A stretch of 64,000 nucleotides of DNA from Cryobacterium glucosi (GTDB taxonomy: Bacteria > Actinomycetota > Actinomycetes > Actinomycetales > Microbacteriaceae): NCBI RefSeq assembly GCF_004402235.1, contig NZ_SOFS01000015.1, forward strand, positions 124,001 through 188,000, in the 5' to 3' direction. Each line of letters begins with the position of its first letter. Within the stretch, counting starts at the first letter, position 1. The notes under the pieces are model-generated. The model saw nothing but the letters and a program-made list of their open reading frames with translations. It did no database searches and was not told where the DNA came from. The position numbers were made by a program, and so were the translations under genes. Of the stretch, positions 36,868 to 45,182 are shown in pieces.

Positions 36868-36911
36868 GTCGTCGGTATGCCGAGCTCAGAACGACGTTTC
36901 ACCCGCTTTCG
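36855..36911. terminator. Bidirectional terminator with 20-base arms
   Basis: Arms at 36855-36874 (CGAAAGCGGGTGA...CGTCG) and 36892-36911 (CGACG...TCACCCGCTTTCG) pair over about 18 of 20 bases across a 17-base loop. The left arm contains the maltokinase stop codon. It lies between convergent genes and should terminate both. Confidence 0.75.
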
Positions 36912-36923
36912 CGGGGGCGCGGA

Positions 36924-38660
36924 TCAGCTCTTCGACGAACGCTTGAGCTCGGGGAACTGGTCGTCGCGCCATTCCTCCGGAAGCCGGAGCTGCTGCTCTG
37001 CGGCATCGTTCTCGCGCGCCCGCAGCTCGACCCTGCGGATCTTGCCTGAGCTCGTCTTGGGCAGTTCGAAGAACTCGATACGCCGCACCCGCATGTACGG
37101 CGGCAACCCGTTGCGGGCGTGGCGCAGCACGGCGAGAGCGGTCGCGCTGTCGGGTGCCCAGCCGGCCGCGAGGTGGATGTACGCTTTGGCGATGTTGAGT
37201 CGGGTGTCGTCGGGGGCGGGGACGACCGCGGCCTCGGCGACGGCGGGGTGTTCGAGCAGCACGCTTTCGACCTCGAACGGGGAGACCTTGTAATCGGAGG
37301 ACTTGAAGATGTCATCCGTGCGGCCGATGAAGGTGATGTAGCCGTTGTCGTCCCGGGTGGCGACGTCGCCCGTGTGGAAGTAGCCATCCCGGAGCGCGGC
37401 CTGGGTCCTGACCGGGTCGCCGTGGTACCGGGCCATGAGGTTGACGGCGGGCTCGGCGAGGTCGAGGCAGATCTCGCCCTCGTCTGCGACGCCTCCCGTG
37501 ATCGGATCGACGAGGGTGATCGCGACACCGGGCAGGGGCAGGCCCATGGACCCGGCCTTGAGGACGGACCCCGGCACGTTGCCGACGATGGCCGTCGTCT
37601 CGGTCTGGCCGTACCCATCGCGGATCGTGAGCCCCCAGGCACGCTGGATCTGGCTGATCACCTCGGGGTTGAGCGGTTCACCCGCCGAGAGGATCTCGCG
37701 GAGGCCGACCGGCTTCTCCCCCACATCGGACTGGATCAGCATCCGCCATACCGTCGGCGGCGCACAGAACGTCGTGACCTTGGCGCGGTGCAGCTGGGCC
37801 GTGAGCGCCTGCGGGTCGAACCGGCCGTAGTTGTAGACGAAGACGGTGGCCTCGGCGATCCAGGGCGAGAAGAAGCTGCTCCAGGCGTGCTTGCCCCAGC
37901 CCGGTGAGCTGATGGCGAGGTGCACGTCGCCGGGACGAAGCCCGAGCCAGTACATCGTGGAGAGATGGCCCACGGGGTACGAGGTCTGGGTGTGCACGAC
38001 CATCTTGGGCTTGCTCGTGGTCCCCGAGGTGAAGTAGATGAGCGACGGGTCGTCCGAACCGACGGCAACGGGAACGGGCGCCGTGGAAAGCAGGGCGGCG
38101 TCGGCGTAGTGAGCCCAGCCGGGAACCGTGCCGCCGACGCAGATGCGCCGGAAATCGCCGTCGATCTCCGCGAACTTGGCGGCGTCACCCGCATTCGCGA
38201 TGACGCAGTCCACCTCGCCGCGCTGCACGCGGTCGGCGAGGTCGCCGGCTGCGAGCACGGTCGATGTCGGGAGGATCACGGCGCCGATCTTCATGATGCC
38301 GAGCATGAGCTCCCAGAGTTCGACCTGGTTGCCGAGCATGAGCATCACGTGATCGCCCTTGCCGACGCCCTGCTGGGTGAGCCACGCCGCGACCTGGTTG
38401 GAGCGTGCGGACATCTCCGCGAAAGTGACCTTCAGCTCACGGCCGTCCTCCTCGACGATCCACAGGGCGATGTTGTCGTTGCCGGCCGCGATCACGTCGA
38501 ACCAGTCGACGGCCCAGTTGAATGACGCACCGACTTCCGGCCAGCGGAATTCCGCGGCGGCACGGGCGTGGCCGTCCCAGAGGCGCAGCAGCTGATCGCG
38601 GGCGGCACGAAAATTGGAGGTACTCGTCGGAAAAGTCACTTCTCCATCATCCTCACTCAT
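36924..38660 (-). CDS. AMP-forming acyl-CoA synthetase
   Basis: 578 aa from ATG 38660 (AGG seven bases upstream; ATG 38678 or the longer frame to 38813 are alternatives). ANL-superfamily motifs are LIYFTSGTTSKPKMVVH (AMP/phosphate), YGQTET, GYFHTGDVATRDDNGYITFIGRTDD and the catalytic lysine in LPKTSSGKIRRVEL. Overall sequence (SNFRAARDQLLRLWD, ASFNWAVDWFD) is close to medium-chain or acetyl-type synthetases used for carboxylic acids. It activates a fatty or aromatic acid to the CoA thioester. The substrate is not determined, and there are no beta-oxidation genes next to it. Confidence 0.9.
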   Translation of the reverse strand: MSEDDGEVTFPTSTSNFRAARDQLLRLWDGHARAAAEFRWPEVGASFNWAVDWFDVIAAGNDNIALWIVEEDGRELKVTFAEMSARSNQVAAWLTQQGVGKGDHVMLMLGNQVELWELMLGIMKIGAVILPTSTVLAAGDLADRVQRGEVDCVIANAGDAAKFAEIDGDFRRICVGGTVPGWAHYADAALLSTAPVPVAVGSDDPSLIYFTSGTTSKPKMVVHTQTSYPVGHLSTMYWLGLRPGDVHLAISSPGWGKHAWSSFFSPWIAEATVFVYNYGRFDPQALTAQLHRAKVTTFCAPPTVWRMLIQSDVGEKPVGLREILSAGEPLNPEVISQIQRAWGLTIRDGYGQTETTAIVGNVPGSVLKAGSMGLPLPGVAITLVDPITGGVADEGEICLDLAEPAVNLMARYHGDPVRTQAALRDGYFHTGDVATRDDNGYITFIGRTDDIFKSSDYKVSPFEVESVLLEHPAVAEAAVVPAPDDTRLNIAKAYIHLAAGWAPDSATALAVLRHARNGLPPYMRVRRIEFFELPKTSSGKIRRVELRARENDAAEQQLRLPEEWRDDQFPELKRSSKS

Positions 38661-38878
38661 AAATGCCTGTAACTGCATGCATCCGGAAAGCACGTCGCGG
38701 CGCGTTCCGGGGGCAACCCACACCCGGATGTGGTTAACCACATGGGTCGCCCCATCCGGGTGACAGGGCCAGCGGTCCCCTCCGGCCTCGGGTAGCTTCG
38801 TGCACGTCAACACCGACAGTCTCGACGTGGCGTCTCCGGTTCCAGTGTGGGACGTTCGATTTCACCCCGGGGGCACAG

Positions 38879-40384
38879 ATGGTTACGTTCTTCGTCATTT
38901 TCATTCTTGTTGTGGGAATCAACACCTTGCTCTGGACCACGGTCGGTCTCATCCGTGCCGTGGTCGAGAGCAGCCGCCGCCGGTCGCCCGATCGATCGCA
39001 GGACCCGCTGATCTCCGCGGACGAGGTCGCAGTGCTGGTCGCCGCCCACGACGAAGAACAAGTGATCGCCGCGACGATCGGTTCCGCAACCGGCCAGGTG
39101 CCCGTTGGACACGTCTTCGTCGTTTCGGACGCCTCAGCAGACCGGACCGCGGACCTCGCGAGAGCGAGCGGAGCGAACGTGCTCGAACTCGAGTCGAATC
39201 ATGGAAAGGCCGGCGCGCTCGTCGCGGCAATCGACCATTTCGAACTGGCACGCCGGTTCCCGGTCGTGGTGCTCCTCGATGCGGACACGGTGCTGGCCCC
39301 CGACTACCTGCTGACCGGCCTGCCCTGCTTCCAGGATCCGGGGGTCGTCGCGGTTGCAGCGTGTGCGTCGACGATCGCTGATCCTCCCCCCGCGACGATG
39401 ATGGGCCGATTCCTGGTCGCATACCGGGAACGTTTCTACGTCATGGTGCAGTACCTGCTCAAGTACGGTCAGGCCGCCAGGCTCGCGAACGTGATCTCGA
39501 TCGTTCCCGGTTTCGCGAGCATGTATCGCAGCCGGGTCCTCGGAAGCATCGACATCGATCCTCCCGGGCTCGCGATCGAGGACTTCAACATGACGTTCGA
39601 AGTGCACGCGCGCAAGCTCGGCCGGATCGCATTCCACCCCTCGATCGCGAGGGCCTCGACCCAGGATCCGGACAACCTGCACGATTACACCCGGCAGCTC
39701 CGGCGTTGGACCCTGGGGTTCTGGCAGACGCTGCGCCGCCACGGATTCCGGCTCGGCTGGTTCTGGGGTGCGCTGGCGCTCCACGTGTTCGAGCTCGTGA
39801 CGAGCAGTGTGATGATGCTGCTGTTCCTGCCGCTGCTCGTCGTATCGGTCGTCGCGGTCATCTGGGAGGCGACGTCGACGGACCCGTCCGGCATCGCCAC
39901 GCGGCTGACGGACGCGATTCCGCCGACCCTGATCCTGCTCGGCGTGCTCGTGCCCGATTACCTGTTGACCGTGCTCGTCGTCGCCGTCACCCGCCGGCCG
40001 AGTTATCTGCTGCTCGGGTTCGCCTTCCCACTCGTACGTGTGGTCGACGCGGCGATCTGCCTGGCGACCCTTCCCCAGGCATTCCTGACGCCGTCGAGCG
40101 GACGCTGGACGAGTCCAGAACGCCGAGTCACCGTGGCGCCCGTGGCACCCGCGCTGCAGGAGAAGCCGGTGCCGCCGGAGACGTCAGCTCGTGAAGAGAT
40201 GTCCGTGCCCGAAAAGACGTCAGTTCCGCGGAACCGGCCGCTCGTACCCGACAAAGCGAAAGCGGATGCCGGTCCTCGAGACCATCCATTCCGAGGCGTG
40301 GGCACGCGTCCACTCCCCGTCAACAGCGGGGGCCCTCGTGTCGCCGGGCACGGCGAGGTCCAGCTCGGTGACCTCGAGTCGTGA
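38879..40384 (+). CDS. Family 2 membrane glycosyltransferase
   Basis: 501 aa. An N-terminal TM (2-22) is followed by a cytosolic GT-A domain with AVLVAAHDEEQVIAATIGS, substrate acidic motif LLDADTVLAP, EDF (GLAIEDFNMTF) and QLRRWTLGFWQT, the (Q/R)xxRW motif of processive or transfer GT2 enzymes. Three or four C-terminal helices lie at about 295-410. It probably builds an extracellular polysaccharide or glycolipid. The last ~85 residues form a charged, Pro-rich tail (PVPPETSAREEMSVPEKTS). The final 165 bp lie antisense to the end of folA, an unusually long coding overlap that may reflect loss of an earlier stop. Confidence 0.88.
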   Translation: MVTFFVIFILVVGINTLLWTTVGLIRAVVESSRRRSPDRSQDPLISADEVAVLVAAHDEEQVIAATIGSATGQVPVGHVFVVSDASADRTADLARASGANVLELESNHGKAGALVAAIDHFELARRFPVVVLLDADTVLAPDYLLTGLPCFQDPGVVAVAACASTIADPPPATMMGRFLVAYRERFYVMVQYLLKYGQAARLANVISIVPGFASMYRSRVLGSIDIDPPGLAIEDFNMTFEVHARKLGRIAFHPSIARASTQDPDNLHDYTRQLRRWTLGFWQTLRRHGFRLGWFWGALALHVFELVTSSVMMLLFLPLLVVSVVAVIWEATSTDPSGIATRLTDAIPPTLILLGVLVPDYLLTVLVVAVTRRPSYLLLGFAFPLVRVVDAAICLATLPQAFLTPSSGRWTSPERRVTVAPVAPALQEKPVPPETSAREEMSVPEKTSVPRNRPLVPDKAKADAGPRDHPFRGVGTRPLPVNSGGPRVAGHGEVQLGDLES

Positions 40385-40729
40385 GGCGCGAGCCAGGGCC
40401 TCGCGGTAGACCTCGCCTCCGCCGATCACCCAGATCGTCGTGGCCGGATCTGTGGCCGAGTCGTCCGCAGCGAGGGCATCGTCCACGGACCCGGCGCGTT
40501 CGGCTCCGGCAGCGGCCCAGTCGGCGTCCCTGGTGACGACGATGTTCCGTCGCCCGGGGAGCGGCCGGAATCGTTCGGGGAGGGAATCCCACGTGCGACG
40601 ACCCATCACGACCGTCGCGGCATCCGTCACGGCCTTGAAATGCGCGAGGTCTTCGGGAAGGTGCCAGGGTATCGAACCGGCGCTGCCGATGATCCCGTCG
40701 TGCGCCTGCGCCCAGACCAGTGCGACCAC
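40220..40729 (-). CDS. folA: Dihydrofolate reductase
   Basis: 169 aa from GTG 40729. NADPH-dependent reduction of dihydrofolate regenerates the tetrahydrofolate consumed by ThyA encoded just upstream. Motifs: VALVWAQAHDGIIG, the substrate loop IPWHLPEDLAHFKAVT with the catalytic acid, VMGRRTWDSLPERFRPLPGR and the nucleotide-binding WVIGGGEVYREAL. Length is standard. The frame is open far upstream, overlapping thyA; GTG 40729, 19 bp after the thyA stop, gives the canonical N-terminus. A thyA-folA operon is common in bacteria. Its 3' end overlaps the convergent glycosyltransferase gene. Confidence 0.95.
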   Translation of the reverse strand: MVALVWAQAHDGIIGSAGSIPWHLPEDLAHFKAVTDAATVVMGRRTWDSLPERFRPLPGRRNIVVTRDADWAAAGAERAGSVDDALAADDSATDPATTIWVIGGGEVYREALARASRLEVTELDLAVPGDTRAPAVDGEWTRAHASEWMVSRTGIRFRFVGYERPVPRN

Positions 40730-40748
40730 GGGAGTGTGACCGGCGGGA

Positions 40749-41558
40749 TCAGACGGCAACGGGTGCCTTGATCGCGGGGTGGTGCTGGTAGCCGACGACC
40801 TCGAGGTCCTCGTACCCGTAGTCGAAGATGCTCGCGCGTTCGCCCGTGATGCGAAGCGTCGGGAGCGGATACGGTGCACGGGTCAGCTGCTCCGTGACCT
40901 GGTCACGATGGTTGTCGTAGATGTGGCAGTCCCCGCCGGTCCAGATGAAGTCGCCGACCTCGAGGCCGGCCTGGGCGGCGACGAGGTGGGTCAGCAGCGC
41001 ATAACTCGCGATGTTGAAGGGGACGCCGAGGAAGAGGTCGGCGCTGCGCTGGTAGAGCTGGCAGGACAGGCGGCCGTCGGCGACGTAGAACTGGAAGAGC
41101 GCGTGGCACGGTGCGAGGGCCATCGACGGGATGTCCGCGACGTTCCAGGCCGACACGATCATTCGACGCGAATCGGGGTCTGTCTTCAGGGTCTCGATCA
41201 CCTGGGCGATCTGATCGATGTGACCACCGTCGGGGGTGGGCCAGGAGCGCCACTGCACTCCGTAGACGGGACCGAGTTCTCCGGTTTCCGATGCCCACTC
41301 GTCCCAGATGCTGACGCCGTGTTCCCGGAGCCATCCGACGTTGCTCTCGCCGCGCAGGAACCACAGGAGTTCGTAAGCGATCGACTTGAAGTGCACGCGC
41401 TTCGTCGTGATGAGCGGGAAGCCCTCACGAAGGTCGAAGCGGAGCTGGGCGCCGAAGATGCTCGTGGTTCCGGTCCCGGTCCGGTCGGCTTTGGCGGTGC
41501 CCGTCGCCAGGGTGTGGCGAAGCAGGTCTTCATACGGGGTCGCGAGTGAGGTTGGCAT
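40749..41558 (-). CDS. thyA: Thymidylate synthase
   Basis: 269 aa, close to E. coli ThyA length. It methylates dUMP to dTMP using 5,10-methylenetetrahydrofolate. Conserved regions: [19 protein letters not shown] with the phosphate-binding Arg, the catalytic cysteine in [31 protein letters not shown] and the HIYDNHRDQ loop. ATG 41558. It is upstream of folA with a 19-bp gap and 27 bp downstream of a glutamine amidotransferase, all on the minus strand. Confidence 0.98.
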   Translation of the reverse strand: MPTSLATPYEDLLRHTLATGTAKADRTGTGTTSIFGAQLRFDLREGFPLITTKRVHFKSIAYELLWFLRGESNVGWLREHGVSIWDEWASETGELGPVYGVQWRSWPTPDGGHIDQIAQVIETLKTDPDSRRMIVSAWNVADIPSMALAPCHALFQFYVADGRLSCQLYQRSADLFLGVPFNIASYALLTHLVAAQAGLEVGDFIWTGGDCHIYDNHRDQVTEQLTRAPYPLPTLRITGERASIFDYGYEDLEVVGYQHHPAIKAPVAV

Positions 41559-41585
41559 TCGTAGCAGTTTATTTGGTGGCGCAGC

Positions 41586-42320
41586 TTATTCGGTGCCGAA
41601 GCGCCGCACGAAGGCACGCATCAGGTTCGCCGGTTGCGTCACGGTTGCCGCCGCGATGCTCGCGATGACTCCGCTCCAGGCATCCGGCTTGACATATCCG
41701 TTGTCGCGGTAGATCCGGAGGCGGGTGAGGATGCTCGCATTGGTGAGCTCCGGGTGGAACTGGGTCGCGTAGACGTTCCGTCCGACCCGGAAGGCCTGGA
41801 CCGGGCAATCCTCTCCGGTGGCGAGGAGTACGGCGCCGGGCGGGAGGACCGTGCACGCCTCCTTGTGTCCGACGAAGGCCTCGAAGTCGGGCTCGAGGAT
41901 ACCGAACAGCGGGTCGGCGGCTCCCTCCTGCGTCAGCCGCACTCTCGTCGGGCCGGCGTCCTCCGGCCACGTTCCGTCGACGACACCCCCGCCGTGTGTC
42001 GTCAGCAGCCCGATACCGTAACAGGCTCCGAGAAAGGGAAAATCACGGGCTACGACGAGGTCGAGGAGCGACTGGAGTTCCCGTTCGACCCGGAGCTGGA
42101 CGGCGGACTTCGTCGCCTCGGGGTCGCTGGCGTTGAAGGGGCTGCCACCGACGATGATGCCGGAGTAGTCGTCCAGCCGGATCGGCGGCAGCGGCGCCGC
42201 CTCGAGCCTGACCCGGTGCAGGTCCTCCGGGGTGAGGCCGCCGGCGCTCAGGAAACCCTCGTACTCGTCGTCGGCGGCTTCGTCCTCCGGACGGCTGGCC
42301 AAGAGCAGGTAGGGCTTCAC
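41586..42320 (-). CDS. Class I glutamine amidotransferase
   Basis: 244 aa. Free-standing GATase of the GMP-synthase-like group: nucleophile Cys in FLGACYGIGLLTTHGGG, GIIVGGSPFN oxyanion strand, and catalytic His-Glu in YATQFHPEL. It hydrolyses glutamine to ammonia for an unknown partner, or may act on gamma-glutamyl compounds. GTG 42320 is the only plausible start before the core. It is followed by thyA-folA, so it may be part of that transcript. The specific substrate cannot be told. Confidence 0.87.
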   Translation of the reverse strand: MKPYLLLASRPEDEAADDEYEGFLSAGGLTPEDLHRVRLEAAPLPPIRLDDYSGIIVGGSPFNASDPEATKSAVQLRVERELQSLLDLVVARDFPFLGACYGIGLLTTHGGGVVDGTWPEDAGPTRVRLTQEGAADPLFGILEPDFEAFVGHKEACTVLPPGAVLLATGEDCPVQAFRVGRNVYATQFHPELTNASILTRLRIYRDNGYVKPDAWSGVIASIAAATVTQPANLMRAFVRRFGTE

Positions 42321-42368
42321 GCCGCCATGATACGCGGTGCGGCGCCCATTCCGGTGCGCGCTTCCCGA

Positions 42369-43226
42369 TCAGTACAGGAATGACCTCGCGAAGGTGTTCA
42401 CATCGATGTTGACGCCGTTGAAGACCCGTTCAAAATGCTGCTGAACACCGACTCGGAGATTCCCGGACGCGTTCCAGCCACCGAACGGAATCGGCGCAGG
42501 CGAGAGGAGATCGACCGGGTCGTCAGGGAGGCCGGCCACGGCGGTCGCGCCCGGCTGGACGGGCACGGCATCCCAGAGGGCGACGTCCGAGAACTCCGTC
42601 GTTCCCGCGCCCATGATGTCGTCCCACATCCGCGCGCCGGTGTAGACGACGGGGCGCACTCCGGTGGATTGGACGCCCGTGATCATGGCGCGGGTGAGCG
42701 GCGGGCCGCCCGTTTCGATGTCGAGGGCGAAGAACTGAAGCCGGATGCGGAAGGAGCCCGTCGCCGCGATCCCCTCCCGCCAGCAGCGCGGATCCCTGGT
42801 GTACGCGGCGATCGCGAGACCGGCGTCGATGGCCATCGCGAGCTGCGCCTGGGTGCGGGCGAGAGGCGTGCACGTGCCGAACTCGGTGGAGCTGAGGATG
42901 TAGAGCCGGAACCCTGCTTCGTATGCCTGCACGAACCAGGCAGGATCGGAAATCGGATTGTCCGAATCCAGCGCCCTGATCGCCGGTGACGGTTGGGCCC
43001 GCGACGATTGGGCCGATACGGTCGGCACCGGAGTGGGGGCCTCGGTCGGGGAAACCGCTGGGATGCCGGACGGGACGGATGTCGCCGGGTCCGGTCGGAT
43101 CGCACCTGCCACCTGGATGGCCGCGAGGGGAAGGCCCACCGCAAGGATCACCAGCAGCGCGGCCCCGAAAATGGGCGGCGCAACCGGCCCCTTTCCGGGG
43201 TGTCTCGTGACGGAAAGCCTGCGCAT
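42369..43226 (-). CDS. Exported DUF1906 / GH25-like fold protein
   Basis: 285 aa from ATG 43226; ATG 43247 would add seven residues. A short basic N-terminus (MRRLSVTRHPGKG) and a TM or signal (about 16-40) precede a Pro/Thr/Ser spacer (AVSPTEAPTPVPTV) and an extracytoplasmic domain. The domain resembles the glycoside-hydrolase-like TIM barrel of DUF1906/GH25 proteins: FVQAYEAGFRLYILSS, DAGLAIAAYTRDPRCW, FFALDIETGGP and RPVVYTGARMWDDI. The Asp/Glu pattern FALDIE matches the catalytic strand of GH25 muramidases, so cell-wall hydrolysis is possible but unproven. It stands alone, 48 bp before the amidotransferase. Confidence 0.72.
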   Translation of the reverse strand: MRRLSVTRHPGKGPVAPPIFGAALLVILAVGLPLAAIQVAGAIRPDPATSVPSGIPAVSPTEAPTPVPTVSAQSSRAQPSPAIRALDSDNPISDPAWFVQAYEAGFRLYILSSTEFGTCTPLARTQAQLAMAIDAGLAIAAYTRDPRCWREGIAATGSFRIRLQFFALDIETGGPPLTRAMITGVQSTGVRPVVYTGARMWDDIMGAGTTEFSDVALWDAVPVQPGATAVAGLPDDPVDLLSPAPIPFGGWNASGNLRVGVQQHFERVFNGVNIDVNTFARSFLY

Positions 43227-43443
43227 TCGCTCAGTGTGCACCGGCATCGCGGTGAAGAAAAGGGACCCACCGGGGACTCGTCCAGACTGTCGCACGTGCC
43301 CTCGGACCCCGATGGATGTCTGGGGGGCGTACAGTGAGGCAGCACCGCTCAGTCTCAGGTTCCAATGTCGCCCTGATGAAACGGCTGCCGCCGGGGATTC
43401 CTTTCCCCAAGCTCTTGATCACATCACTGGGGGAATGGCTTTC

Positions 43444-43785
43444 ATGCGCGACCTTGCACCAACCATTTACCGGCAGCGTCTTGTCATCGAGGCCTACCCC
43501 GCCGAACCGATCAGCGCAGTGCAGATCACGGACTACTTGTCAGGGCTTGCCCCGGTGCTCGACATGAAAGGCCTGATCGAACCGGTCACGCATCGCAGCG
43601 ATCTGTACGGCTGGGCCGGGTGGACTCACTGGGAAACGTCGGGGGCGCATTTCTACGCGTGGGAACAACCGGTGCTCTTCTACAGTGTCGACATCTACAC
43701 CTGCAAGCCGTTCGACCCCCTCGTGGCCGTCGAATACACCACGCGTTTCTTCGGCAGTGCCAGCGCCGAATACAAGGAGTTTTAG
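43444..43785 (+). CDS. SpeD-like protein (AdoMetDC fold) without canonical cleavage Ser
   Basis: 113 aa. The C-terminal half aligns with S-adenosylmethionine decarboxylase proenzymes: WETSGAHFYAWE...YSVDIYTCKPFDPLVAVEY corresponds to the ESHxSxHTWPE...AVDVFTC...P..ALEY core. The residue at the expected self-cleavage serine is Thr (ETS), with a Ser one position later, and two residues are inserted after the E. Pyruvoyl formation is therefore doubtful or altered, and a changed substrate or non-catalytic role is possible. ATG 43444 has GGGGGA ten bases upstream; ATG 43435 lies too close to that site. The stop overlaps the GTG of the GNAT gene by one base (TAGTG). No spermidine synthase is nearby. 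Confidence 0.7.
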   Translation: MRDLAPTIYRQRLVIEAYPAEPISAVQITDYLSGLAPVLDMKGLIEPVTHRSDLYGWAGWTHWETSGAHFYAWEQPVLFYSVDIYTCKPFDPLVAVEYTTRFFGSASAEYKEF

Positions 43786-44612
43786 TGCCGACCCGCGACA
43801 CCGATACCGTGATCGGCGCCGAGGTGTTCAGCCCCCGATACGACCTGAGCGATGCCGAGCTCGAGGACCTCACCGTGCGGCTGCTCGCCGCGCGCACGCG
43901 TGACCTCCCGGAGCACTACCGGCTGGTCGCGATCGAGGTCGACGGCCGGAGCCCGTTTTCGAACGTCGGCCGGCACGTGGAACGTGTTGTCTTCGAGGCG
44001 ACGTTCGGCAACGATGCCGCGCAGATGACGGACGAGTACGGCGCGTACGAGGGCACGAGCACATTCTTCATCTCCATCGACAGGGACACCGGCACGCCGA
44101 GCGGGGTGCTGCGGATCATCGAGGATTCCCCGCATGGACTCAAGAGCCTCAACGATGCCGCCCAGGAACCGTTCAATCTGGAACTCGATGAGGCGTTCCG
44201 CTTTCACGCGATCACCGATCCGACCGAGATCTGGGACATCGGCACCGTCGCCGTCCTCCCCGACTACCGTCGCGGCGAAGCAGCGGTGAGCGTGCAGCTC
44301 TACCGCGCCATGTACCTCTCCGCGCTCGTGCACCGGATCAAGCACATTGTGTCCATCGTCGACGACCGCCCGCTGCGCAAGATGCGGGACTTTCTGGGCA
44401 TCCCGTTCGTACCGCTCGCCGACACTCCCCCTGGTCCGTACCTCGGCTCGAAGAAGAGCCACGCCGTCTACGGGTACGTGCCGCACTTCCTGCCGAAGGC
44501 GCGGGCGCACCGCGACACCATGCGCGGCCTCCTCGTCCGCAACGCCCTGCAGCGCCTTGTCGACGGCACGGAAGACGACTCGATCAGCCTCGACGTCCAG
44601 CCCGGCGCCTGA
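43785..44612 (+). CDS. GNAT-fold protein with LuxI/autoinducer-synthase-like features
   Basis: 275 aa. The N-terminal half carries the arrangement seen in N-acyl-homoserine-lactone and exosortase-linked acyl synthases: RVVFEATFG (cf. R..VF), MTDEYGAYEGTSTFFISIDR, TGTPSGVLRIIE. The second half has IWDIGTVAVLPDYRRGEAAVSVQLYR, a GNAT acyl-CoA/ACP motif A with RRG. No LuxI sequence identity is claimed beyond these patterns; it may be an acyltransferase on an amine. GTG 43785 is the start: AAGGAG lies six bases upstream and the codon overlaps the preceding stop. Coupling to the SpeD-like gene suggests both act on the same SAM- or amine-derived metabolite. Confidence 0.7.
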   Translation: MPTRDTDTVIGAEVFSPRYDLSDAELEDLTVRLLAARTRDLPEHYRLVAIEVDGRSPFSNVGRHVERVVFEATFGNDAAQMTDEYGAYEGTSTFFISIDRDTGTPSGVLRIIEDSPHGLKSLNDAAQEPFNLELDEAFRFHAITDPTEIWDIGTVAVLPDYRRGEAAVSVQLYRAMYLSALVHRIKHIVSIVDDRPLRKMRDFLGIPFVPLADTPPGPYLGSKKSHAVYGYVPHFLPKARAHRDTMRGLLVRNALQRLVDGTEDDSISLDVQPGA

Positions 44613-44615
44613 ACG

Positions 44616-45041
44616 TCACTCGGGCGCTGTGCTGCCCGATCCGGAGATGTTGACCAGCCAGCTCACGCCGAACGGGTCCACGAGCATCCCGAAGCTGTCT
44701 CCCCACGGCGCCTTCGCAAGCGGCTGGAGTACGGTCCCGCCGGCAGACAGTTTTTCGAAGTAGCCGCTCAGTTCCGCCTCGTCGTCGCCGCTCAGCGAGA
44801 CCGACATAGTGGTGCCCGGTGTCAGATCCATGCTGTTCGGTGTGTCCGCCGCCATCAGGACCATCCCGCCGTCCGTCGTCAAAGCGGAGTGCATGATCTT
44901 GTCGCCCTCCGCAGGATCCTCACTGGCGTGGAGCTCCGCGAAGGTACTGCGCGTGACCGTGCCGCCGAAGACCGACTCGTACAGGTCCATGGCCGCCCTG
45001 GCCGAATCACGGAACGAGAGATAGGGGTTGAGCGTTGTCAT
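44616..45041 (-). CDS. VOC-superfamily PhnB-like protein
   Basis: 141 aa from ATG 45041 with GGAGG seven bases upstream. Glyoxalase/PhnB-type vicinal-oxygen-chelate fold: NPYLSFRDSARAAMDLYESV at the N-terminus, IMHSALTTDGGMVLMAADTP in the middle, and WGDSFGMLVDPFGVSWLVNI at the C-terminus. Such proteins are small metal-binding dimers of mostly unknown reaction, often named 3-demethylubiquinone methyltransferase-like. It is convergent with the GNAT gene, four bases away, and divergent from the LysR gene. No specific role can be assigned. Confidence 0.85.
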   Translation of the reverse strand: MTTLNPYLSFRDSARAAMDLYESVFGGTVTRSTFAELHASEDPAEGDKIMHSALTTDGGMVLMAADTPNSMDLTPGTTMSVSLSGDDEAELSGYFEKLSAGGTVLQPLAKAPWGDSFGMLVDPFGVSWLVNISGSGSTAPE

Positions 45042-45182
45042 CTGAGACCTCCAGACCGGGGCGTGCCCGCCGTCGGGCCCGCGCTCCCGAGACATTATCG
45101 ACCCCGGAACGGCAAAAGACGAGGCGGTGGATCCAGTCCTCGCACCTGTGAATGGTCCCGCGTGAGGCACTAGCCTTGCTGA

